Notes: generated from the sequence alone by a model not told the origin. Positions 1-6,539 are shown, counted from the first letter of the stretch. The stretch: DNA of 7,058 bases from Candidatus Izemoplasmatales bacterium (GCA_028699855.1 JAQVTV010000049.1:1-7058), one strand, 5' to 3'. Made by a program: numbers and translations.

Positions 1-11
1 CGAAAAATGTT

Positions 12-35
12 GAGGCGGATTCGCCTCTTTTTTTT
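12..35 (+). terminator. Rho-independent terminator of an upstream gene
   Basis: A 6-bp perfect stem (GAGGCG at 12-17 with CGCCTC at 22-27) closes a GATT tetraloop and is followed at once by eight T residues (28-35). It lies upstream of the first promoter in the window, so it most likely ends transcription of a + strand gene lying left of position 1. Confidence 0.85.
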
Positions 36-75
36 GATTCCTGAAGGCATGTCATGACTTTGTTCACAAGTTTCT

Positions 76-104
76 TTGACTTCTTGGGATGAATTGCATA
101 TAAT
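76..104 (+). promoter_or_regulatory. Sigma-A type promoter of the antiporter gene
   Basis: The -35 box TTGACT (76-81) and a perfect -10 box TATAAT (99-104) are separated by 17 bp, the optimal spacing for a vegetative promoter. Transcription would start near 111, leaving a leader of about 54 nt before the preferred start codon at 165. Confidence 0.85.
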
Positions 105-152
105 AGACTTCGGCGAGCCATATCCTTAGAGATCATGGCATTTCATTTGAAT

Positions 153-156
153 GGAG
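153..156 (+). promoter_or_regulatory. Shine-Dalgarno site that decides the antiporter start
   Basis: GGAG sits 8 nt before the ATG at 165 and lies downstream of the alternative ATG at 135. The extra ten residues of the longer reading (MAFHLNGELL) would therefore overlap the ribosome-binding site, which favours the shorter protein. Confidence 0.75.
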
Positions 157-164
157 AATTATTG

Positions 165-1526
165 ATGTCAACACTGCTACTCGCAGCCATTAACCCCGTA
201 TTTCTCAATCTGATCGTCATTGTCGTGGCGATCGCCCTGGGTTCGATTTTGGGTTGGTTGTGCGAATTGGTCAAGCTCCCGTTGATCACGGGATATTTTT
301 TATCGGGGATACTCATCGGTTTATATTTGACTTGGTGCGATGAATGCATCGTTTTTGATCATCTCAAAGCGCTTGGGAATATAGCTTTATCCTTCATCGT
401 TTTTGAATTAGGGACAAGGCTCCATATGCGCAAAGTGAAGCGTAATATCTCGGAAGTAATCGTAATCGTCGTCTTTCAGGCGATTTGGACGATTGGGTTG
501 GTGACGGCTGCGATGTTGCTTTTTCGGGCACCATGGGAGATGGCGCTGTTAATCGGGGTCATCGCGATGGCAACATCTCCGGAAACCATCATGGTTTTAT
601 CGCGGAATTATCGTTCCAAAGGGCATCTGACAGATTCCATCATGTCACACATCGGCCTGGATGACATCCTCGTCGTGATTATTTTTTCGATCAGTTTGAC
701 TATCGCAACGAGTGTGAATCGACAGACTTCGATTCCGACGGGAGCGATGATTCTTGAACCTTTGTTGGAGATCTTCGGATCCATCATCATCGGTGGAGCG
801 ATCGGAGCGGTGTTGGCGCTTTTCATCCACATTTCAAAACGCGATGACGCACGGCATCGCCAGTTCTATCTCGTGGAGACCGTGTGCGCGGTGTTGTTGA
901 TCACAGCACTGACCTTTCGAGAATTTCATATCGGACATATCGAGTTTTCCTTATCACCCATCCTCGCGCCACTCTTCATGGGGATTGTTTTCACAAACTT
1001 GGTTCCCAAGGATATGCGGAAGGAAAACGATGCGGCCATCGATTCCTTCACGCCACCGTTCATCATGCTCTTTTTCTCGCTGATCGGTATCCAACTCGTC
1101 GTGTCGGTCATCGGGCTGGAAGTATCATTCTGGTATGTCTTGATCATTGCTTTGGCATATATCATTATTCGTGTGGTTGGAAAACAAGTCGGCGTCGTTG
1201 TGGGCGCGAAAGTCAAGAAGACCCCGCCCGAGATCGTGAAATATCTCGTTTGGAGTTTATTGCCGCAAGCCACGGTGTCGATTGGTTTGGCGCAAATCGT
1301 CATGAACGAGACAAGTTTACCGATAAAATGGCGTCAGATTATTTTTATTGTGGTATTGATCGCCGCAACCGTCTATCAAGTCGTCGGTCCGAAGATCGCG
1401 GAGAAGACGTTGATCGCATCGCATGAGATTGCGCCCGGAAAGCTCAACTTCTTTTTCGAGCCCAAAGAGGATCCGCTTGTGATCCATGGAGAAAACCATC
1501 ACGACAACCCCCAAACGCCGCATTAA
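165..1526 (+). CDS. CPA2-type cation:proton antiporter (Na+/H+ or K+/H+ exchanger)
   Basis: A 453-residue integral membrane protein expected to exchange a monovalent cation for protons across the cytoplasmic membrane. It is almost entirely hydrophobic segments (roughly 11-13 helices). The ATSPET stretch (136-141) and the paired acids of GLDD (D166, D167) match the ion-binding centre of the NhaA/NapA/KefB fold, where two adjacent acids carry the transported ions. K340 in RVVGK sits where CPA2 proteins carry a conserved basic residue in the crossed helix. There is no C-terminal TrkA-N/RCK nucleotide-binding domain, so it is a membrane-domain-only member; the short tail is histidine-rich (H441, H445, H446, H453). 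The start at 165 is preferred over the in-frame ATG at 135 because GGAG (153-156) lies 8 nt before it, while 135 has no good site. It is monocistronic, with its own promoter. Family assignment is firm; the ion is not determinable. Confidence 0.88.
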   Translation: MSTLLLAAINPVFLNLIVIVVAIALGSILGWLCELVKLPLITGYFLSGILIGLYLTWCDECIVFDHLKALGNIALSFIVFELGTRLHMRKVKRNISEVIVIVVFQAIWTIGLVTAAMLLFRAPWEMALLIGVIAMATSPETIMVLSRNYRSKGHLTDSIMSHIGLDDILVVIIFSISLTIATSVNRQTSIPTGAMILEPLLEIFGSIIIGGAIGAVLALFIHISKRDDARHRQFYLVETVCAVLLITALTFREFHIGHIEFSLSPILAPLFMGIVFTNLVPKDMRKENDAAIDSFTPPFIMLFFSLIGIQLVVSVIGLEVSFWYVLIIALAYIIIRVVGKQVGVVVGAKVKKTPPEIVKYLVWSLLPQATVSIGLAQIVMNETSLPIKWRQIIFIVVLIAATVYQVVGPKIAEKTLIASHEIAPGKLNFFFEPKEDPLVIHGENHHDNPQTPH

Positions 1527-1555
1527 CGCATTCGCGCGACATCCGGAAAAATCTC

Positions 1556-1584
1556 TTGACTAATTTTAGTCGATGATTGATAAT
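1556..1584 (+). promoter_or_regulatory. Promoter of the tRNA-Trp gene
   Basis: TTGACT (1556-1561) and GATAAT (1579-1584) are 17 bp apart. The predicted start near 1591 gives a leader of about 11 nt before the mature tRNA 5' end at 1602, typical of a singly transcribed tRNA. It follows the antiporter stop codon by only about 30 bp, and no separate terminator is visible in between. Confidence 0.8.
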
Positions 1585-1601
1585 ATGAGGTAGACTCCGG
1601 A

Positions 1602-1676
1602 AGGGGTGTGGTGTCAACGGTAGCACGACAGTCTCCAAAACTGTTTGTACGGGTTCGAATCCTGTCACCCCTGCCA
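1602..1676 (+). tRNA. tRNA-Trp (anticodon CCA)
   Basis: The cloverleaf can be folded by hand. The acceptor stem AGGGGTG (1602-1608) pairs with CACCCCT (1666-1672). The D-arm lies around 1611-1626. The anticodon stem ACAGT/ACTGT (1628-1632 with 1640-1644) closes the loop CTCCAAA, with anticodon CCA at 1635-1637. The T-arm ACGGG/CCTGT (1649-1653, 1661-1665) closes loop TTCGAAT, and the discriminator is G1673. The 3' CCA (1674-1676) is encoded in the DNA. Anticodon CCA reads UGG only, which agrees with the standard bacterial code and with TGG being the Trp codon in the neighbouring genes. It is a single-tRNA transcription unit with its own promoter and terminator. Confidence 0.96.
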
Positions 1677-1692
1677 TCTATAACGATTCAGA

Positions 1693-1721
1693 GTGAATAT
1701 TTTCCAATATTCGCTTTTTTT
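1693..1721 (+). terminator. Rho-independent terminator after tRNA-Trp
   Basis: The arms GTGAATATT (1693-1701) and AATATTCGC (1706-1714) pair over 9 positions, including one G-U wobble, around a TTCC loop. A run of seven T follows (1715-1721). It begins 16 nt after the tRNA CCA end, and may also end read-through from the antiporter gene, which has no terminator of its own. Confidence 0.85.
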
Positions 1722-1767
1722 ATTGTCTTTTCCTATCCAATAAAACACTTATGGCAGAACCGGATAT

Positions 1768-1795
1768 TTGATTGCAAGGTGATATCGTGTATAAT
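1768..1795 (+). promoter_or_regulatory. Promoter of the toroid-protein/kinase operon
   Basis: A perfect TATAAT (1790-1795) lies 16 bp downstream of TTGATT (1768-1773, four of six to consensus). The predicted start is about 1802, leaving a leader of roughly 34 nt before the ATG at 1836. Confidence 0.72.
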
Positions 1796-1835
1796 ATAAA
1801 CTGCCCAAGACATACATATTGATGGAGATGAACAT

Positions 1836-2750
1836 ATGGATGCGACACTTTTCGAACGTGGCGCGGCATTTATCAAGAAGTTTGCGCGACCTTTAGAGTT
1901 GGCGATGTATCAGTATCATTTTGCGAACGGATCGAAGTCAGCGGTCATCCGCGAACTGAGGAAATTCCAAAATCCGGACGGCGGCTTCGCCCACGCTTTG
2001 GAACCGGATAATTGGAATCCGGAATCGAATCCGATTGCGACAAATGATGCGATCAAGATCCTGTATCATCTGGATGCGCTCGATGAAGCTACGGACATGA
2101 TGAGGGGAGTGATCCGTTATCTGAAATCGCATCACGCATTCGATGAAGAGAACAGACAATGGAGATTTCAGATCGAATCAAACAAGGATTATCCCCATGC
2201 CATTTGGTGGGAAGTCGAAAAGGATGGGTTGTTCGAATATAATCCAACCGTCGCGTTGGCAGCGATCATGATTTGTTATGGCGGGGGCGACGATTACTAT
2301 AAGCAAATCGTGAGGGAAGCGATGACCTATCTCGTGACCGCTAAACCTATCGGAGATACTATGAAATGCTATATGCTAGCCTATGAAATCTTCAAAAACA
2401 AAGGTATCGACGATGTTCTTGATCTGTCTGAGATGCACGCGCTGATCCAAGGCAAACTGGAAGCAGTCATCTGTGCGGATGAGAGCCAATATGGCGTTGC
2501 GTATGTATATATCCCATCCGATTTTTTCTTGCGGTCGGACTCGAGTTTTATCAGTCGGAAGATGATGCCTTTGATTGAGATGGAACTCTCAATTCATTCG
2601 CGGATACTCAAACCGGATGGAGGTTTTGCGATCACATGGCAGTGGTACACCGAATATGATGAGTTTCATCACGCAGAGATGATTTGGCGGGCAAGAATCA
2701 CACTTGATCGCTTGGTATTCAGGAACATTTTCGCATCCAGCCAGTCATAA
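1836..2750 (+). CDS. Uncharacterised protein with prenyltransferase/squalene-cyclase-like alpha/alpha-toroid motifs
   Basis: A 304-residue soluble protein that I do not recognise by name. No signal peptide or membrane segment is apparent. The start is well supported: GGAG (1824-1827) lies 8 nt upstream, and a promoter precedes it. Two copies of a PDGGF motif occur, FQNPDGGF at residues 44-51 and KPDGGF at 259-264. Such (Q)xxDGGF/W repeats are typical of the helix turns in alpha/alpha toroids (terpene cyclases, protein prenyltransferase beta subunits, related bacterial proteins). The segments between them (NPIATNDAIKIL near 66-77, YNPTVALAAIMI near 136-147) are helical and fit barrel helices. 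The catalytic DxDD and DxD motifs of terpene cyclases are not evident, and a protein prenyltransferase zinc site cannot be demonstrated, so no enzyme activity is claimed. The kinase-like gene follows 57 bp later without an intervening terminator, suggesting co-transcription. Confidence 0.72.
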   Translation: MDATLFERGAAFIKKFARPLELAMYQYHFANGSKSAVIRELRKFQNPDGGFAHALEPDNWNPESNPIATNDAIKILYHLDALDEATDMMRGVIRYLKSHHAFDEENRQWRFQIESNKDYPHAIWWEVEKDGLFEYNPTVALAAIMICYGGGDDYYKQIVREAMTYLVTAKPIGDTMKCYMLAYEIFKNKGIDDVLDLSEMHALIQGKLEAVICADESQYGVAYVYIPSDFFLRSDSSFISRKMMPLIEMELSIHSRILKPDGGFAITWQWYTEYDEFHHAEMIWRARITLDRLVFRNIFASSQS

Positions 2751-2807
2751 GAATCACATAGGGGGTTGGATGCTTAGGTCAAGATTGACAACGATGGAGG
2801 ATCAGCG

Positions 2808-3773
2808 ATGCAAGACAGGATGACACGAACCATTTCCAGAAAACAAGCGGGCGCATATGCCGTCAAAGTTGTGTCCGGACATTATGGCTGCGATGTGATT
2901 GGCATGAACTTTGTGGGGGGCGGATCTTTTGCGGATGTGTTTTTGATCCGAATTGACCAACCGCCATACAAAATCATCATGAAAGCATTTCGAACGGCCA
3001 TGATGCACGAGATCGAAGCCGCGAACCTCAAACTTCTCGGTCAAGGATCGCCGATTAAATTGCCGGAAGTCTATTTCCTTTTCACGGCAACAAAGGACAT
3101 GCCGATGGATTTCATTGCCATGGAATGGATTCCAGGAAAAAATGCTTTGGTGAATGTGAGGAACTGGTTTCAATCTCAAAATAAACGTCGTCGGTTTGCG
3201 GATCAAATCACCGACGCGTTGGGTTTTTGGCACGAACAAACGAACGACAAATACGGATTGGTTCAGGATGCGGTATATGATCGATGGCTTGATTACTACA
3301 AGCCGTTCGCCGAAGATATCCTCACGAAAGCGCATCTCATGTACAAAAAAGGGAAGCTTCATGGAAAAGTCATGGCATCCCTGGATGCGGCTTGGGATCG
3401 TTTTGACGATATTTTCAGTGAAGCTATCCAGAAGCCATCCCTCATTCATGGCGATTTGAATGTGATGAACATCATGACAGATAGAAAGATGAACATCACC
3501 GCCATCATCGATCCCCTTGAATGCCGATGGGCGGACAAGGAATATGATTTGTTTCAATTGCGCAATCTGACGGGGGATCGGTATTTTCTCTACGAGACGT
3601 ATAAAGCCAAATATCCCGTCTCCGAAAAATGTGATATGAAGTGCGCTTTTTACGCTTTGTTCAATGAAGTTTATGTCTATATGGTGTCGGGTATCAAGTT
3701 TGATTTCATCCTAAATCGTCTGGTCAGATGGATGAATCGGGAGTTGGAAAAAACGAGCATCCATGCTTCGTAG
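2808..3773 (+). CDS. APH-superfamily phosphotransferase, fructosamine-kinase-like
   Basis: A 321-residue cytoplasmic small-molecule kinase of the aminoglycoside-phosphotransferase/choline-kinase/fructosamine-kinase fold. Visible motifs in order are the nucleotide loop VGGGSFADV (36-44), the likely ATP-anchoring K59 in IIMKAF, an alpha-C acidic residue (E68 or E70), the hinge MEWIPG (105-110), the Brenner-type catalytic loop HGDLNVMNIM (214-223, with H214, catalytic D216 and N221), and the metal-binding IDP (D235). The kinase core is thus complete and probably active. The tail (EYDLFQL, then a tyrosine-rich helical stretch) resembles fructosamine-kinase-like proteins more than true antibiotic kinases, so the substrate may be a ketoamine, sugar or aminoalcohol. 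A resistance role should not be assumed. GGAGG (2796-2800) lies 7 nt before the ATG. It probably shares the promoter at 1768-1795 with the toroid gene. Confidence 0.82.
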   Translation: MQDRMTRTISRKQAGAYAVKVVSGHYGCDVIGMNFVGGGSFADVFLIRIDQPPYKIIMKAFRTAMMHEIEAANLKLLGQGSPIKLPEVYFLFTATKDMPMDFIAMEWIPGKNALVNVRNWFQSQNKRRRFADQITDALGFWHEQTNDKYGLVQDAVYDRWLDYYKPFAEDILTKAHLMYKKGKLHGKVMASLDAAWDRFDDIFSEAIQKPSLIHGDLNVMNIMTDRKMNITAIIDPLECRWADKEYDLFQLRNLTGDRYFLYETYKAKYPVSEKCDMKCAFYALFNEVYVYMVSGIKFDFILNRLVRWMNRELEKTSIHAS

Positions 3774-3891
3774 AGTCATCCATGGCGCCTGTCGACGCGA
3801 TTGGAATGAGCATAAAAGAAATAGTGGGTTTTTTCAACGATCTCGGCGGTGATTTTTCGAGCCTGCTATTTCATAATTCATCTTTATACGG

Positions 3892-3897
3892 TATAAT
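3892..3897 (+). promoter_or_regulatory. Putative -10 box for the Cys4 protein gene
   Basis: A perfect TATAAT hexamer sits 34 bp before the preferred ATG at 3932. The predicted start near 3904 places the Shine-Dalgarno inside a leader of about 28 nt. The matching -35 is poor (TTTCAT at 3869-3874 with 17-bp spacing), and there is no TGn extension, so activity is uncertain. The gene may also receive read-through from the kinase operon. Confidence 0.5.
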
Positions 3898-3922
3898 ACA
3901 CGCGATTATCAAGCAGATAGAT

Positions 3923-3927
3923 GGAGG
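3923..3927 (+). promoter_or_regulatory. Shine-Dalgarno site that decides the Cys4 protein start
   Basis: GGAGG followed by four A residues directly precedes the ATG at 3932. The spacing is short, but the match is strong and no other ATG in this frame has one as good. It supports the 96-residue over the 164-residue reading. Confidence 0.65.
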
Positions 3928-3931
3928 AAAA

Positions 3932-4222
3932 ATGAAGACTAGTCATCGAATCAAGGAACTTAGAGGTATTGATCCATTGCAGGACAAAGTCGTTGAGGAA
4001 GTGCTCGAAGCGTACTACTTTTTACGCAGGCCGGACGAGACTGAAACCATCAACGCGACGTTGCAGATTATCAGCGAGTATAAAGATATGACCAGCGTCT
4101 ATTGCGCGAACTGCACAAAGACAAACTATTGTGATGATTGTTTTCCGATGAAGAAACGCGAGATTTTCGTCAAAATCGAGAACATGCTTCTGGATCAATT
4201 GAAAGAAATCACGGAGTCGTAG
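3932..4222 (+). CDS. Small four-cysteine (zinc-ribbon-like) hypothetical protein
   Basis: A 96-residue protein I do not recognise. The body is helical and charged. Near the middle, C58-x2-C61 and C67-x2-C70 form a compact Cys4 pattern with a five-residue spacer (YCANCTKTNYCDDCF), as in small zinc ribbons or rubredoxin-like knuckles; zinc binding is an inference. The C-terminal 25 residues form a predicted amphipathic helix. The start at 3932 is chosen because GGAGG (3923-3927) precedes it by 4 nt and TATAAT (3892-3897) lies just upstream. The frame is open back to 3728, giving up to 164 residues, but the extension overlaps the kinase gene and contains the promoter and ribosome-binding site. 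A terminator follows the stop at once. A regulator or small adaptor role is possible but unsupported. Confidence 0.72.
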   Translation: MKTSHRIKELRGIDPLQDKVVEEVLEAYYFLRRPDETETINATLQIISEYKDMTSVYCANCTKTNYCDDCFPMKKREIFVKIENMLLDQLKEITES

Positions 4223-4233
4223 TTCAAAGCGAT

Positions 4234-4260
4234 ATAAAAACCGGGTGACCGGTTTTTATT
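4234..4260 (+). terminator. Rho-independent terminator after the Cys4 protein gene
   Basis: An 11-bp perfect stem (ATAAAAACCGG at 4234-4244 with CCGGTTTTTAT at 4249-4259) closes a GTGA loop of GNRA type. The 3' arm itself supplies the T-run. Because the 5' arm is A-rich, it could work on either strand. It isolates the EF-G-like gene from the upstream operon. Confidence 0.88.
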
Positions 4261-4337
4261 TTGCGAAACGGAAGATTATTTGATGTCGATTTCCCGTCAA
4301 CGCGCACGCGTAAAAATCTTTCATTTTTGTTTTTTTG

Positions 4338-4346
4338 TGATATAAT
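4338..4346 (+). promoter_or_regulatory. Extended -10 promoter of the EF-G-like gene
   Basis: TGA plus TATAAT (4338-4346) is a perfect extended -10 element. The region around 4319-4324 (TTTCAT) is a poor -35, which is usual when the TGn extension is present. Transcription from about 4353 gives a leader of roughly 36 nt containing AGGAG (4375-4379). Confidence 0.75.
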
Positions 4347-4388
4347 AATAAAGACTGTGATTGTAACATTTGAGAGGAGAAACAATAC

Positions 4389-6458
4389 ATGAAAGAATAT
4401 CTTGCGGACCAGTTAAAAAACATCATCATCTTAGGGCATCTCGGCAGCGGAAAGACTTCGTTGGTCGAGGCACTGGCCTTCATATCCGGAAGTATTGAAA
4501 AAAAAGGTGAAGTGGAGCGGAAAAATACGGTTTCCGATTTCACCCCCGAAGAACAAGCACGACAGAACTCATTATCCACCAGTCTGATTCCGGTTGAGTT
4601 CAAAGATACGAAGATCACATTTCTTGACGCTCCGGGTGCCGATGAAATGATCGGTGACATCTCATATGCTTTGAAGGCGGCGAGTGGAGCGATACTAGTC
4701 CTCGATGCCACGAAAGGCGTTGAAATCGGCGCAGAAAAAATGTGGAAAGAGATCAAGAAGCATCAATTGCCCGCGATCATCTTCATCAACAAGATGGACA
4801 AAGAAAACATCAAGTTCGATGAAGTATTGCATTCCATCAAAGAACGACTCGGAAATGAGGCCCTTCCTTTTTGTGTGCCCATTGGAAAGAACGAGGATTT
4901 CAGCGGGTTTGCGGATATCGTCGAGTTAAAAGCAAGGCTCTATGATGGAACCTCATGCACGGATGGAGAGATCTATCCCGATAAAATGGAAAAGGTCGAG
5001 AAACTACGCGTCGATCTGGTAGAAACCGTTGCGGGTTCCGATGAAGCGTTGCTCGAGAAGTATTTCGGCGGCGAAGCATTGACGATGGAAGAAGTCAAAC
5101 GCGGACTTCACACATCTGTCAGCGCCACAGAAGTCGTCCCCATCATGGTGGGTTCCGCCGTGAAAAACATCGGACCATTGACATTGTTACACATGATTTA
5201 CGAATATTTCCCAGCTATGAGCGAACTCCCCGCATCATCTTGTCACAAATTCAATTCGGACGAAGAAGCCACACGAAGCTATAAAGACCACGAACCGTTT
5301 TCGGCTTATGTGTTCAAGACATTGATCGACCCGTTTGTCGGAACGATCAATCTCTTGCAAGTCAAATCGGGTACGTTGAAGAAGGATCAAGAGGTTTTTG
5401 TATCCAACATGAACGACACCAAGAAAGTCGGACAAGTGTTCCTTTTGTTGGGAAAAACGCAAGTCGCGGTAGAAACCGTTCATGCGGGTGATATTTGTGC
5501 GATCGCGAAAACCGAAGGGGTCGTCACCGGAACCACACTTTCTGATAAGAAAGCGCCCGTGGCATTTCCGAAAACCGTGACGCCGAGTCCGACGATGTAT
5601 GTCGCCATCCGTCCGAAAAACAAAGCGGATGAAGACAAACTATCCAACGCGATGAGCAAATTGCAACTCGAAGATAATACCTTCGAGATTGTGAGAAATA
5701 AAGAAACCAGCCAGATGTTGATCGGCGGACAAGGCATGATTCATCTTGGATATATCATCGATAAGATGAGAAACATGTTCAAGGTGGATGTCGACTCCGA
5801 GGAACAACAAGTCGTCTACCGCGAAACGATCAAACAGACTGCAACCGCTGAAGGCAGATACATCAAGCAATCTGGGGGATCAGGCTACTACGGCGTGGTC
5901 GTCATGCGTTTTGAACCGCTTCCCGACAAGGATTACGAGTTCACCGAAGAAGTATTTGGCGGCGCTGTTCCCCGAAATTATTTCCCCGCCGTCGACAAAG
6001 GTTTGCAGGAGACCTTGGAACACGGTCCATTGGCAGGCTTCCCCGTCATCGGTGTGAAAGGCATCTTGACCGATGGAAAGTACCACCCTGTCGATTCCAA
6101 CGAATTGGCATTCAAAATGGCCGCATCGATCGCATTCAAGGAAGCATGCAAAAATGCGAAGTCGACGATTCTTGAACCGATTCACAAAATCGTCGTGACG
6201 GTCAAGGACGAGTATATGGGCGATGTGCTCGGCGACGTCAATAAGCGCCGTGGTCGCGTGCTCGGAATGGAACCCGCAGAAAACGGTTATCAAAAAATCG
6301 TTGCGGAAGTTCCAGAAGCAGAAATCACGAAGTATACCATTGACTTAAAGGCGATGACACAAGGATCTGGAACGTTCACCCGTCAATTTTTACGATATGA
6401 AGAAGTGCCGGGAAACCTGATTCCCAAAATCATTGAAGAACACAAGAAGAACAATTAA
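4389..6458 (+). CDS. EF-G-like translational GTPase (EF-G paralogue)
   Basis: A 689-residue protein of full EF-G length with the complete domain order. The GTPase domain occupies about 1-280, domain II about 300-390, domain III about 400-475, domain IV about 480-600 (QSGGSGYYG at 494-502, YHPVDSNELAFK at 565-576) and domain V about 600-675 (GDVNKRRGRVLGMEP at 615-629). G1 is GHLGSGKT (16-23), lacking the Asp of the EF-G HIDAGKT. Switch I has RQNSLS (58-63) in place of RGITIT. G3 is DAPGA (80-84), so the catalytic His of DTPGH is an Ala. G4 is NKMD (134-137). These changes place it with EF-G-like paralogues, not the housekeeping FusA of the str operon; no ribosomal-protein genes flank it. It may act on ribosomes with weak or altered GTP hydrolysis, which is inference. 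AGGAG (4375-4379) lies 9 nt before the start. It has its own promoter and terminator. Confidence 0.9.
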   Translation: MKEYLADQLKNIIILGHLGSGKTSLVEALAFISGSIEKKGEVERKNTVSDFTPEEQARQNSLSTSLIPVEFKDTKITFLDAPGADEMIGDISYALKAASGAILVLDATKGVEIGAEKMWKEIKKHQLPAIIFINKMDKENIKFDEVLHSIKERLGNEALPFCVPIGKNEDFSGFADIVELKARLYDGTSCTDGEIYPDKMEKVEKLRVDLVETVAGSDEALLEKYFGGEALTMEEVKRGLHTSVSATEVVPIMVGSAVKNIGPLTLLHMIYEYFPAMSELPASSCHKFNSDEEATRSYKDHEPFSAYVFKTLIDPFVGTINLLQVKSGTLKKDQEVFVSNMNDTKKVGQVFLLLGKTQVAVETVHAGDICAIAKTEGVVTGTTLSDKKAPVAFPKTVTPSPTMYVAIRPKNKADEDKLSNAMSKLQLEDNTFEIVRNKETSQMLIGGQGMIHLGYIIDKMRNMFKVDVDSEEQQVVYRETIKQTATAEGRYIKQSGGSGYYGVVVMRFEPLPDKDYEFTEEVFGGAVPRNYFPAVDKGLQETLEHGPLAGFPVIGVKGILTDGKYHPVDSNELAFKMAASIAFKEACKNAKSTILEPIHKIVVTVKDEYMGDVLGDVNKRRGRVLGMEPAENGYQKIVAEVPEAEITKYTIDLKAMTQGSGTFTRQFLRYEEVPGNLIPKIIEEHKKNN

Positions 6459-6461
6459 TGC

Positions 6462-6489
6462 GCAGTCGCTCTTGCGACTGCTTTTTTTT
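6462..6489 (+). terminator. Rho-independent terminator after the EF-G-like gene
   Basis: An 8-bp perfect stem GCAGTCGC (6462-6469) with GCGACTGC (6474-6481) closes loop TCTT and is followed by eight T (6482-6489). It starts 4 nt after the stop codon. Confidence 0.95.
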
Positions 6490-6501
6490 AGTTTAATCTT
6501 C

Positions 6502-6530
6502 TTGACAGCGGGCGTCTCCTTTGATAAAGT
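6502..6530 (+). promoter_or_regulatory. Probable promoter of the degV-family gene
   Basis: A perfect -35 TTGACA (6502-6507) is followed 17 bp later by TAAAGT (6525-6530, four of six to TATAAT). GATAAA (6523-6528) is an alternative with 15-bp spacing. TATTAT (6530-6535) is a better hexamer but lies 22 bp away. The weak -10 suggests a regulated promoter. Transcription would start near 6537, next to the inverted repeat at 6540-6560. Confidence 0.6.
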
Positions 6531-6539
6531 ATTATGTGT

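Larger units (their letters stand above)
3774..3931 (+). other. 158-bp spacer with open frame and internal promoter
   Basis: This spacer separates the kinase stop codon from the preferred start of the Cys4 protein. No convincing hairpin-plus-T-run terminator is seen in it; a run of six T near 3829-3834 has no stem before it. Frame 2 stays open through the whole spacer, from an ATG at 3728 inside the kinase gene, so an N-terminally extended protein is formally possible. The candidate starts at 3728, 3782 and 3806 lack good ribosome-binding sites. Confidence 0.6.

Noticed and set aside
1444..1677. A 77-codon minus-strand frame beginning MAGVTGFEP
   Set aside because: It starts antisense to the tRNA-Trp gene; VTGFEP-type peptides are a familiar artefact of translating the reverse strand of tRNAs.
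1608..1799. A 63-codon plus-strand frame over the tRNA, terminator and promoter
   Set aside because: It runs through the tRNA-Trp, its terminator and the next promoter, and has no ribosome-binding site.
2274..2285. CYGG in the toroid protein, reminiscent of a LanC zinc motif
   Set aside because: LanC cyclases need a second CHG motif, which is absent, and there is no lanthipeptide precursor or dehydratase nearby.
2785..2790. A perfect TTGACA hexamer between the toroid gene and the kinase gene
   Set aside because: The matching -10 would fall on the kinase start codon and is absent, and it lies only 5 bp before the Shine-Dalgarno. Treated as chance.
2802..3557. A 251-codon minus-strand frame opposite the kinase gene
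   Set aside because: It is a shadow of the kinase reading frame; the sense strand carries the complete kinase motif set and a good ribosome-binding site.
2808..3773. Calling the kinase an aminoglycoside-resistance gene
   Set aside because: Only generic APH-fold motifs are visible; the C-terminal part looks more like fructosamine-kinase-type enzymes, and there is no resistance or mobile context.
4256..4756. A minus-strand frame across the EF-G-like promoter and 5' end
   Set aside because: It lies opposite the P-loop and switch regions of a clear GTPase gene and would span its promoter and leader.
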